This document shows, piece after piece, positions 50,554 to 58,514 of a stretch of DNA of 64,000 nt. Positions within the stretch are counted from its first letter, which is position 1. Every line of letters begins with the position of its first letter. The translations under genes and the position numbers were made by a program. The notes under the pieces are model-generated. The model was not told the DNA's origin, did not search any database, and worked only from the letters and a program-made list of their open reading frames with translations. The stretch is from Plectonema cf. radiosum LEGE 06105 (GTDB lineage: Bacteria > Cyanobacteriota > Cyanobacteriia > Cyanobacteriales > Nostocaceae): the NCBI RefSeq assembly GCF_015207665.1, contig NZ_JADEWL010000022.1:1-64000 (forward strand), written 5' to 3'.

Positions 50554-50617
50554 AGAAGTCGGGTTTTTACAAAAATTTTTTGTTACTACAGATATTTATC
50601 CTAAAAACCCGGCTTCT
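50554..50617. repeat. Dispersed inverted repeat (AGAAGTCGGGTTTTT)
   Basis: AGAAGTCGGGTTTTT at the left and AAAAACCCGGCTTCT at the right of a 64-bp unit. Same family as at 27207 and 30751. It lies in the 470-bp gene-free gap between EF-G and the HTH gene; the frame crossing it (50498-50779) is not convincing. Confidence 0.65.
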
Positions 50618-50880
50618 CCCGACTTAAATCTACTATCAATCCAAAAACTTTGTTCGTCAAGAGCCAATATTATCGAAGAAATATTAATTGCACGTGCCCC
50701 GGAGGGGAGCGATCGCAATTTAACTTTCACGGAAATAGCCTCCACTTTGTTCACTGTATTGTCTTTTAACCTCGACTGAAACTGTGATATCACTGTTAAC
50801 TGATTTAAATTTACTCTTCGGAAGAAAAATGTACCACCAGAACTGATAAACTAAATTGCGATCGCAATAGTTTTTCCATC

Positions 50881-51339
50881 ATGTATGTAAGTACTAGTCA
50901 AGCGGCAGAAATTTTAAATATTTCAAGCTCTAGAATGCGCTACTTAGTTACTGAAGGTAGAGTTAAAGGAGCTTATAAAGCTGGAAGAAATTGGATAATT
51001 CCCTTATTTGAAGGAAATCCGATTATTAGTCGGGGTAGTCGCGGTCCAAAAGCCAAATGGTGTAGGAGAAATCCTCCAACAACTAGAATTCATGTGAATA
51101 GACATAGAATTCAACAAAATCTCAAACAACAAAATTTAGTTCCCGTAATTACAGTCAAACATCGCGGTCAGAATATTTACGGTTTTTCAGTGAAGATAAA
51201 TGGTCCTTGTGAAGTCGTTTATCGACCAGAAAAACCGTTAAGTTGTGGTGCCGTACTTTGGGTTGAAACTCATTCGTCAGTGGAAGTTGAATGCAGTAAA
51301 TCTAATCAGGAAGATAGCTTTATAGTTAGTACAGGTTAA
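50881..51339 (+). CDS. Excisionase/MerR-type helix-turn-helix protein
   Basis: 152 residues. N-terminal MYVSTSQAAEILNISSSRMR-YLVTEGRVKGAYKAGRNWII is a typical winged HTH of the HTH_17 (excisionase/AlpA) type. The C-terminal 100 residues have no assigned family. Such proteins can be recombination directionality factors or transcription regulators. Placed in the XisA element, it could assist or control excision, but it lies far from xisA. Followed 30 bp later by a kinase-like gene, probably co-transcribed. Confidence 0.72.
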   Translation: MYVSTSQAAEILNISSSRMRYLVTEGRVKGAYKAGRNWIIPLFEGNPIISRGSRGPKAKWCRRNPPTTRIHVNRHRIQQNLKQQNLVPVITVKHRGQNIYGFSVKINGPCEVVYRPEKPLSCGAVLWVETHSSVEVECSKSNQEDSFIVSTG

Positions 51340-51369
51340 AAACTCCCCAATATTCTTCTTTGCCGGTTT

Positions 51370-51999
51370 ATGAATAAATCGCTCAAACAAACACCAGTAA
51401 TTTTAATTGGTGGCTCTTCTCATGTAGGCAAATCAACTCTTGCACAATATCAAACAGCAAAGCTTGGTTGGAATTATCTTTGTACGGACAAACTCGCTCG
51501 TCATCCCGGACGACCTTGGGTAAAACCAAAAGATAAAGCTATTCGAGAATACGTAGCACAGCATTATAAAACTTTGTCTACCGAAGCTCTTTTTTTAGAT
51601 GTATTGTCGCATTACGAGAAAAATGTGTTGCCACAGGTAGAGGCTATTGTTCGTTCTCATGCAGTTGATTTATCAAGGAAATGTCTTGTAATTGAAGGTT
51701 CTGCCTTATATCCATCATTGGTTGCGAATTTAGTTAGGGAAAATGGTGTGAAAGCAATTTGGCTTACCGCTAGCGACCAATTCTTCCAAAACCGTATCAA
51801 GGGTGAAAGTAATTTTGAGCGTGTGAGTGAAGATGAAAAGCATTTAATTCAAAAGTTTATCGACCGTACCCTACTCTACAATAAACATATGAGGGAAGAG
51901 GTTGAGCGTCTGGGATTTATATATATTGATGTCGAATCAACCTCAACAGTTGATGAACTTGCAAGCAAATGTATGGAATTGATATCGGAAAACGTCTAG
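51370..51999 (+). CDS. P-loop kinase-like protein
   Basis: 209 residues. Walker A GGSSHVGKSTLAQ, a later base-recognition/Asp region (CTDKLARHPGRPW) and VIEGSALYPS. Fold as in adenylate/2-phosphoglycerate kinase-type small NTPases. Substrate unknown. Located downstream of the HTH gene in the same direction. Confidence 0.72.
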   Translation: MNKSLKQTPVILIGGSSHVGKSTLAQYQTAKLGWNYLCTDKLARHPGRPWVKPKDKAIREYVAQHYKTLSTEALFLDVLSHYEKNVLPQVEAIVRSHAVDLSRKCLVIEGSALYPSLVANLVRENGVKAIWLTASDQFFQNRIKGESNFERVSEDEKHLIQKFIDRTLLYNKHMREEVERLGFIYIDVESTSTVDELASKCMELISENV

Positions 52000-52019
52000 A
52001 ATTCCGGGTCTTTTTATAC

Positions 52020-52598
52020 TTAATCCGGAAAAGCCAAACCACTCCTGGGGTCGCGGATGTATAATCCTAAAGTCAGACTTCGCATCACTTCATCCCATAC
52101 TGGTGTTAATTGTTCAGCTTGGTCAGCCCAAAACTCATAGGTAATTAAACATTGAATATTTGAACCAATCGCAATACAAGTCCGGGAAAAAGCTTCTCGT
52201 GGTTCTTCCTGAGTATCGATAAATTTCATCTCAATCCAGACTATTCTGGCAGTTTGACGTTTGACGGTAATTACTTCGCCAACTTCAAAAGGATTGCGAG
52301 TATCATCTTCAATTATCTTCTTTAAAGTACGCTTGAGGGGAAATAAACTCCAGTCTCTAGGTGGTAAATGATTGTAAGATACTTCCAACCCGCAATCATC
52401 ATCGGGCGGTTTTTTATCGCAAAACCTGAACGAATTTTCTTTGGGTTCAAAATGCCAATTGTGAGGAACATTGAAGCGAACAGCCCCTCTACCCGCGACA
52501 AATATCTTATATTCCGGTGGAGATTCCCAATGATGGTCGGGCTTTAGTTCAAGCGTTTCCTTAATCCAGTTGAGATTACTTTTTTTACGCTTTGCCAT
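52020..52598 (-). CDS. Conserved hypothetical protein
   Basis: 192 residues. Tryptophan-rich soluble protein (LNWIKETLELKPDHHWESPP ... ITYEFWADQAEQLTPVWDEV), similar in style to small beta-rich cyanobacterial proteins of unknown function. Convergent with the kinase-like gene, 20 bp apart. No catalytic motif recognised. Confidence 0.6.
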   Translation of the reverse strand: MAKRKKSNLNWIKETLELKPDHHWESPPEYKIFVAGRGAVRFNVPHNWHFEPKENSFRFCDKKPPDDDCGLEVSYNHLPPRDWSLFPLKRTLKKIIEDDTRNPFEVGEVITVKRQTARIVWIEMKFIDTQEEPREAFSRTCIAIGSNIQCLITYEFWADQAEQLTPVWDEVMRSLTLGLYIRDPRSGLAFPD

Positions 52599-52790
52599 AA
52601 GTTCTTCTTGTATTCGTCCACTTGATCAATACTACCAAATTGGCAATATTTAGCTACATTAAATCTATCTATTGATATGCTCCCATCTTAATCTCCCACC
52701 ACACAACGCTCTGTCAACTGTCAACTGATAATAGTTCAATTTGTACCCTAAATCTTGGAAAATAAGAATAAATTACTTAGGGTTCACTTT

Positions 52791-53534
52791 ATGACTTTAA
52801 AACGTCGGCATTTTCTATATTTACTCGGAGTTGGTGTAAGTACATTTGCTTTGGAGAGTAGTGCTTTAGCGAATGAAAAATCTTCTACTTCGACAATTGC
52901 TCAAAATAGCTCGGATGCTGTAAAGTTACCGCCTTTACCTTACGATTATAAAGCCTTGGAACCCCACATAGATGCCAGAACAATGGAGTTTCATCATGAT
53001 AAACATCATGCAGCTTATGTGAAGAATTTGAATGCAGCTTTGAATAAACATCCAGAGTTGAAGCAAAAAAGCGTCGAAGAATTATTGGTTAATCTCAATG
53101 CTGTACCGCAAGATATTCGCAATACAGTACGGAATAATGGTGGCGGTCATGTGAACCACTCGATGTTTTGGAAAATCATGAAACCCAATGGTGGCGGGGA
53201 ACCCAACGGCGCGATCGCAACTGCTATTAATGATAATTTTGGTAGTTTTATTGACTTTAAAAATCAATTTAACGAAGCTGGTGCAAAACGTTTTGGTAGT
53301 GGTTGGGCTTGGTTGGTGCGAAATAAAAATGGCAAATTGGAAGTAATGAGTACCGCTAACCAAGATAGCCCTTTTAGTGAAGGTAAATATCCCATCATGG
53401 GTAACGATGTTTGGGAACACGCTTATTATCTTAATTACCAAAACCGCCGTAATGATTATTTAGAAGCTTGGTGGAATACAATTAACTGGGATGAAGTTAA
53501 TCAACGATTTGAACAAGCTCAGAAATTTGTTTAA
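52791..53534 (+). CDS. Exported Fe/Mn superoxide dismutase
   Basis: 247 residues from [20 protein letters not shown] (ATG 52791). The N-terminus with KRR and a hydrophobic stretch is a probable twin-arginine-like or Sec signal; the mature part starts near [20 protein letters not shown]. Metal ligands of Fe/Mn SOD are present: His in MEFHHDKHH, His in VNHSMFW, Asp and His in [12 protein letters not shown]. It converts superoxide to peroxide, probably in the periplasm or thylakoid lumen. An upstream in-frame ATG at 52755 would place residues before the signal and is less likely. The metal (Fe or Mn) is not certain. Confidence 0.88.
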   Translation: MTLKRRHFLYLLGVGVSTFALESSALANEKSSTSTIAQNSSDAVKLPPLPYDYKALEPHIDARTMEFHHDKHHAAYVKNLNAALNKHPELKQKSVEELLVNLNAVPQDIRNTVRNNGGGHVNHSMFWKIMKPNGGGEPNGAIATAINDNFGSFIDFKNQFNEAGAKRFGSGWAWLVRNKNGKLEVMSTANQDSPFSEGKYPIMGNDVWEHAYYLNYQNRRNDYLEAWWNTINWDEVNQRFEQAQKFV

Positions 53535-53863
53535 AGTTTAAATTTAGTTATAGGGGAGGTAAATTTTCCTGTGTTTTCCTCCCCTAATATTAAATTAAAA
53601 AGGACATTGCTCGGTTAGTCAGCAACTTCGTGTAAAGAATGATAAAGATTGCCATTTTTTGTTCAATAAATGATTAGTTTCCATAATTAAATTAAATAGA
53701 ATTAGTCAAACCAAATTAGTCAAGCCAAAAATACAAATCGATTTTCTATTTGCTTGCAGATAGATTAGAGCTATAAAATTATAGATAAAAACTTAGGTTG
53801 GGTTTTACGATATGAGTTAGTAGAGTTTTCCTAACTTACTTATGGGTAAAAACATATTTTTAT
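53535..53863. other. Non-coding spacer
   Basis: 329 bp between SOD and beta-lactamase (convergent). AGGGGAGGTAAATTTTCC...CCTCCCCTAAT at about 53550-53588 forms a hairpin that probably terminates the SOD transcript. Otherwise empty. Confidence 0.5.
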
Positions 53864-54832
53864 TCAAAATAATCCCAACATTTCCAGACAACGACGAGTA
53901 ATTTTAATTCGGGCAGGAGCTAATTTAACTATTGGCATATCAATATTAGTAGCAAAATAATATACTTGATTATTCTGCTCCAAATATCCCACAAACCAAC
54001 CAATATTAGGATTTGTACTAGTTACCCAACCTGTTTTTCCTCGTAAGGTATAATCGGGGGTTTGCTCGACTATCATCATATCTTTGACTAAATTCAAATT
54101 ACGTTGTGAAAATGGTAAATTTCCATCATGAACCTTATTTAAAAACTCAATTTGTTGTTTAGGAGTAATTTTTAAAAGTCCTTCCAACCAAAATTTATCT
54201 ATATTTTCTACCGTACCAATTTGTTGATTACCATAACCTACTTGATTCACAAAATTTTGCATCCGCTCGTTACCAACTTTACGAGCTAAAACTTGATAAA
54301 ACCAAACTGTAGAATTTTTAAAAGCTTGACGAAGATTTGTATCTTGGTTCCATGCATCAATATCCCGTTTAATACCATCCCAAGTTAAAACAGTAACATC
54401 ATCTTTAATAACTCCCGTTTCTAAAGCAATTAATGTATTTAAAATCTTGAACGTAGAAGCGGGGAAGAAAGCTTTGGAATTACGAGAAGAATTATGTTCG
54501 TAAAATCTCTTATTACTCGCATCATAAATTACAATTGAGCCTTCTTCAACACCAAACTCTTTAAAAACACGTCCAAAATTAATTTTAGATTGTGCTATCA
54601 AACTTCCACCATTAACTTCTTGTTCTCTTTCCTCTGCGCTCTCCGCGCGCCACTTGCTACAAGTCGGGGAACCCGCCCAACGCAGTGGCTTGTCTCTGCG
54701 GTTTTTTAATCGATTATCTTCCGTATCTAAAGGAGTTGCAACAATAGGAAAAAATATTAATACGACAAAACCAATTCCACAAACTTTCTGCAACAAACAG
54801 GATAAAGCCATGACCAAATTATCTCCTAACAT
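53864..54832 (-). CDS. Class D beta-lactamase-like protein with an inserted repeat
   Basis: 322 residues. Motifs of OXA-type enzymes: PASTFKIL (S-x-x-K), a SxV-like region (KNSTVWFY), and KTGWVT. An N-terminal hydrophobic segment (VCGIGFVVLIFFPIVATP) is a signal or anchor. Residues about 38-75 (NRRDKPLRWAGSPTCSKWRA...) are arginine/tryptophan-rich and encoded by a GC-rich palindromic intergenic repeat (about 54640-54710) that has entered the coding sequence in frame between the signal and the catalytic domain. Catalytic residues are intact, so beta-lactam hydrolysis or binding is possible. Confidence 0.85.
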   Translation of the reverse strand: MLGDNLVMALSCLLQKVCGIGFVVLIFFPIVATPLDTEDNRLKNRRDKPLRWAGSPTCSKWRAESAEEREQEVNGGSLIAQSKINFGRVFKEFGVEEGSIVIYDASNKRFYEHNSSRNSKAFFPASTFKILNTLIALETGVIKDDVTVLTWDGIKRDIDAWNQDTNLRQAFKNSTVWFYQVLARKVGNERMQNFVNQVGYGNQQIGTVENIDKFWLEGLLKITPKQQIEFLNKVHDGNLPFSQRNLNLVKDMMIVEQTPDYTLRGKTGWVTSTNPNIGWFVGYLEQNNQVYYFATNIDMPIVKLAPARIKITRRCLEMLGLF

Positions 54833-54837
54833 GAGAT

Positions 54838-55626
54838 TTAAAGCTGATTATCAAACAACTCTAAAACATGATTCCAAGCATCGGGAGCCGCTTGAGGATT
54901 ATAACTGGGATTTTCTGCTAAAAATGGATATTTATCGACAAAAAATCCGGCAAAAAATCCATGCCCTGCATCATATCTAAAGACACGATGATTAATATTG
55001 TGTTTTTTCAATTCTGCCTCTATCTTCTGATTATCTTCTTGGGATATTAATGAATCTTTTGTCCCAAAAAAAGTATATATAGTACCTTTAATTTCAGAAG
55101 TACGATTTAAAGTTGGAATTTCTTCACCATAACTAGAAGTGGTAATTCCACCTCCATAAAATGAAGCAGTCGCTTTGATATCGGGTAAAGTTGCAGCCAT
55201 ATAAGCCACATGACCACCAAAACAAAAACCAATACAACCAATCGAATCAGTTTTTATATTAGGTAAACTTTTCAAATAAGTAATAGTAGCTTGAATATCG
55301 CTGAATATTTCTTGATATTTTACTTGTTGATAACATTCCATACCCCGACGATAAGCTTCTGAACTGTAACCACAATCTTCTGCACTAAATCCATACTCAA
55401 AACCAGGAGCAACTCGTTGAAACATTGCTGGCGCAATTGCGATATATCCTTGTTTAGCAATTAGTTCGGTAATATCTCGAATATTCCTATTCACCCCAAA
55501 AATTTCTTGAAAAACGATAACCGCACTTCTATTCCCTTCACCTGCTGGTTGTGCTAAATAAGCATCAATTAATAAATTATTATGAGGAATTTCAACCCAT
55601 TTCGTATTAATTTCAATTTTTTTCAT
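54838..55626 (-). CDS. Dienelactone hydrolase family protein
   Basis: 262 residues, alpha/beta-hydrolase. Family motifs: VIVFQEIFGVNRNIRD, nucleophile CIGFCFGGHVAYMA (Cys), an Asp in FFGTKDSLIS and His in DAGHGFF. The active-site Cys replaces Ser, as in dienelactone hydrolases. Substrate in cyanobacteria unknown. 5 bp upstream of the beta-lactamase start, so likely one transcript. Confidence 0.88.
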   Translation of the reverse strand: MKKIEINTKWVEIPHNNLLIDAYLAQPAGEGNRSAVIVFQEIFGVNRNIRDITELIAKQGYIAIAPAMFQRVAPGFEYGFSAEDCGYSSEAYRRGMECYQQVKYQEIFSDIQATITYLKSLPNIKTDSIGCIGFCFGGHVAYMAATLPDIKATASFYGGGITTSSYGEEIPTLNRTSEIKGTIYTFFGTKDSLISQEDNQKIEAELKKHNINHRVFRYDAGHGFFAGFFVDKYPFLAENPSYNPQAAPDAWNHVLELFDNQL

Positions 55627-55861
55627 TGGCTTACCTCTGGTTTTATGTTATTTACTAAATTACTAAATTACTAATTATTATTCCCTTGAAAACAGGAAAT
55701 TACCGATTTGAGGGAATAGGGAACATCTAAGGAAAATAAACTATATCGGTAATCTTAGAGAATTTTGGGAGTAATTGCATTAACGCAAACTGAATTGAAG
55801 CCGATAATTGCGAATAGATTATCTAATTTGAGTAATATTGTTAGATAACCGATGATTGGTG

Positions 55862-56257
55862 TTACTGTAAAACCTTCGATAAAATACCTGCTATCTCAGT
55901 TCCACCTTTCTGCTGCACAAAATTGAGAATTATTGGGAAAAACTTTGTTACCATATCCCCATTCATTCCCAACTGTGAAAAGCCACCAGCCAAACTCATC
56001 AAATTTCCTAAAGCAGCACCTTGATTACCCCCCATCATCCCAGCAGCCATACCACCTAAAGCACCCATCATACCACCACCGGATTCACTAGGTGCAGCAC
56101 CTAAAAGTGTATCTAAACCAGGAATAACCGATGCAACCTTTGCGAATTCTCCACCTCCGAGTTTATCTTGAGCAAGCTTTAAAATTAATCCAGCCCCTCC
56201 TTTCGCTTGCTCTTCCTGTACCCCTAAATTGCTGATGAGTTGTTCAACGAGTTCCAT
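55862..56257 (-). CDS. DUF2780-family Gly/Met-rich protein
   Basis: 131 residues. Helical repeats with VEQLISNLGVQEEQAKGGAG and a Gly/Met-rich centre (GGGMMGALGGMAAGMMGG), ending FVQQKGGTEIAGILSKVL. This matches DUF2780 (VcgC/VcgE-like) proteins of unknown function, related in layout to DUF937. Soluble; alone in its transcript. Confidence 0.72.
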   Translation of the reverse strand: MELVEQLISNLGVQEEQAKGGAGLILKLAQDKLGGGEFAKVASVIPGLDTLLGAAPSESGGGMMGALGGMAAGMMGGNQGAALGNLMSLAGGFSQLGMNGDMVTKFFPIILNFVQQKGGTEIAGILSKVLQ

Positions 56258-56453
56258 AATTTAACTCCTATTTAAGGATTCCTTAACGGTTTTCCATTAC
56301 ACGAGTTTATTTACCCATCAATTATCCCTGCCGTCAAGGTGTTATGTGTAAAGTTGAATATTGCGATCGCGAAGCGAGTAAGGCAAGCAGATCGCGCTAA
56401 GAAGTAGGATTTATTGCCACGGAGTGGTAAGCATCGTAAATTAAATTAATGAA

Positions 56454-57821
56454 TTAAATTGATAAATTAAATTTATTGTGATAAACCCTCTCCATCTTCA
56501 ATTTCTCCACCTCCAACCTCAATCTTTGATTCTCTTCCTTAACCAACTCAACTTCACTCTTTTTACTCAAAGCTTGATGAATTGCTAACTTCCGCATATC
56601 CAAAGAAAACCAGCGCTGATAAGTTTGAGTATGTACCTGTACACTATGTCCCAAATTATCTGCTGCGGCTTTGATGGGAATTCCCAAAATATGCGCCCGA
56701 ATAGCCCAAGCATGACGTAAATCGTAGGGTTTGAAGTCTAATCCGATTTTACGAAACCACCAACTAATTCGCTGTATTAATGCCGTTATTTGTGCATGAT
56801 TATTTTTATCTTTTTGATTAATTACATCTACTAGCATCTTTATATATTCGGGATTTCGTAAATCAAAATCTACAATCCATTGTTTATATAAAGGCAATAC
56901 AGTTCGCTCCCCAGTTTTACAATCTTGATCAACTTTCCATGTCATATCTGTATTATCATCACTCAACCACCAATCAATATTAGGATTAATAAAAAGCTCT
57001 CGGGGACGTAAACCAAAAACTGCTAACATTCCATATGTCCAACGCCATAATTGCCAGCTATCTTGAACATTTTTATTAACTTGTTTACCTCTAATATTCA
57101 GGTAATCTACGAATTTAATAAACCCCGTAGATATCTCTACATCCGTCGGTATCTTCCGGGAATTATGTGCAGGCATTTTAGAATATTTCGATAAATCAAT
57201 ATTGATTTTGAATGTTTTACAAAATGCCGATATTGCTCTTGCAGCATTATATCTTGCCCATTCTTTGTTGATTTTTTCAATTGAATTGACTAAATTTTCA
57301 ACCGTTGCTAAGTCTTGTGGATTAGTAAATCGCTTAGTTCGAGTAAAGTAATAATAAAAAGTATGCTCGCTTTTTGTGGTGCGTTTATGGGTTTTAAAAT
57401 ATTCCTCTTCAAATTTTTGCAGTAATTCACCAATCGTTTGAAAATCTTTTTTAATTGCCTCATTCCCTAAATATTTATCATTCCAGACAAAGGTTTTTCG
57501 AGCAATTAACTTTCCTAATTCATAAGCCTCTTCCTCCGCTGTTTTTAAACCATCTAAATTCCCCGGAATATTCAAACTGAGATTATATTGTTTTCTCCCA
57601 GTTCCCTTTATATCCTTGTCTCCCGGTTTAATTGGTAATGTCGCTCGTAATTGTAAACTTCCATTAGATTCCCGAATTGTGACTTTTGTTTTCGCAGACT
57701 TCAAACGCAGATTAACCTGTTGCAATTCCTGTAATATTTCTGCTCTCATGTGTTCCTTTTGCTGCTTTAATTGCAGCCATGAACCCAGAAAACTGCGATC
57801 GGTAGATGGAAGTGGCTCCAT
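56454..57821 (-). CDS. xisA: XisA-type tyrosine recombinase (nifD element excisase)
   Basis: 455 residues. Catalytic motifs: GLRPRE (R272/R274 region), PYDLRHAWAIR (R369, H370), LGHSVQVHTQTYQRWF (H392, Tyr nucleophile Y401), and a C-terminal coiled coil. The position that is His in most integrases (HxLR) is Tyr here (PYDLR). The N-terminal domain shares RATLPIKP, GLKTAEEEAYELG and FVWNDKYLG with the recombinase at 58625. It lies about 170 bp from the right end of element E, whose target TACTCCG in nifD matches the XisA site, so the call is firm. Expected to be active only in differentiating heterocysts. Confidence 0.93.
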   Translation of the reverse strand: MEPLPSTDRSFLGSWLQLKQQKEHMRAEILQELQQVNLRLKSAKTKVTIRESNGSLQLRATLPIKPGDKDIKGTGRKQYNLSLNIPGNLDGLKTAEEEAYELGKLIARKTFVWNDKYLGNEAIKKDFQTIGELLQKFEEEYFKTHKRTTKSEHTFYYYFTRTKRFTNPQDLATVENLVNSIEKINKEWARYNAARAISAFCKTFKINIDLSKYSKMPAHNSRKIPTDVEISTGFIKFVDYLNIRGKQVNKNVQDSWQLWRWTYGMLAVFGLRPRELFINPNIDWWLSDDNTDMTWKVDQDCKTGERTVLPLYKQWIVDFDLRNPEYIKMLVDVINQKDKNNHAQITALIQRISWWFRKIGLDFKPYDLRHAWAIRAHILGIPIKAAADNLGHSVQVHTQTYQRWFSLDMRKLAIHQALSKKSEVELVKEENQRLRLEVEKLKMERVYHNKFNLSI

Positions 57822-57988
57822 GTCTGCAAAGGCTGATTAATATTTGTTTTGACCCTGGTTATGCATCGTACTTTGTATTAGCCTACATTTAGCCTAAAAA
57901 TAATGGTGTTATCACCAAACAAACTTGATGAAAAATACTGTTCAAAATGAACATTTAGCCGTTGAAAGCATTAAACCATAAAAAAGCA

Positions 57989-58132
57989 TACTCCGGTCCT
58001 TATCACGGTTATGATGGCTTCGCTATCTTCGCTCGTGATATGGATTTAGCAATCAACAATCCTTCCTGGAAATTAATTGGAACTCCTTGGAAGAAAGAAA
58101 AAGCAAACGCTACTGTTAAAGCTGCTGCTTAA
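57989..58132 (+). CDS. nifD: nifD fragment 3 of 3 (C-terminus)
   Basis: From [27 protein letters not shown] ... [14 protein letters not shown] to TAA at 58130-58132, the last 47 codons of NifD. Upstream bases (ATAAAAAAGCA) are element sequence. The first seven bases (57989-57995) are the repeat shared with 47200-47206. nifK starts 113 bp later. Confidence 0.95.
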   Translation, partial: YSGPYHGYDGFAIFARDMDLAINNPSWKLIGTPWKKEKANATVKAAA

Positions 58133-58244
58133 GGATTAGGAATTGGTCGGGGGAAAGATTCCCCCTATTTCTTAATTTATCTTCGCGCACCACTAACTTT
58201 TATTTACTAACAACGAACCTAATCGGTAAGTTTGGAGACACATA

Positions 58245-58514
58245 ATGCCACAGAATCCCGAAAAAATTCAAGACCACGTAGAGCTATTTCACCAACCAGA
58301 ATACCAGGAACTTTTCGAGAACAAGAAAAAGTTTGAAGGTGGACACGACCCCGAAGAAGTTAAAAAGGTTGCAGAATGGACTAAATCTTGGGAATACCGT
58401 GAAAAGAACTTCGCTCGTGAAGCTTTAACGGTTAACCCTGCTAAAGGTTGTCAACCCTTGGGAGCAATTTACGCTGCTGCTGGTTTTGAAGGTACTTTAC
58501 CTTTTGTGCAAGGT
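58245..58514 (+). CDS. nifK: nifK fragment 1 (codons 1-90, interrupted)
   Basis: Nitrogenase MoFe protein beta chain N-terminus, [20 protein letters not shown] ... [23 protein letters not shown]-cluster Cys is in KGCQPLG. The frame then reads TYG and stops in element F. The native continuation SQGCVAYFRTH is found at 60279. RBS TTTGGAGAC lies 8-9 bp before the ATG. Confidence 0.96.
58502..58514 (+). other. Element F left direct repeat
   Basis: TTTTGTGCAAGGT, identical to 60266-60278; both copies encode (F)VQG of NifK. Precise recombination restores PFVQGSQGCV. Confidence 0.92.

Larger units (their letters stand above)
47207..57988. mobile_element. Element E inside nifD (10.8 kb, XisA type)
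   Basis: Bounded by direct TACTCCG repeats at 47200-47206 and 57989-57995, 10,789 bp apart. The left copy sits in GGATTACTCCG (47196-47206), identical to the 11-bp repeat of the classic nifD element of Anabaena sp. PCC 7120 (established knowledge). A XisA-type tyrosine recombinase lies near the right end. Cargo: EF-G paralogue, HTH protein, P-loop kinase, SOD, class D beta-lactamase, dienelactone hydrolase and hypotheticals. Confidence 0.93.

Noticed and set aside
50498-50779. 93-codon frame after EF-G
   Set aside because: It is built largely from the AGAAGTCGGG inverted repeat and has an overlapping frame on the other strand; not conserved-looking.
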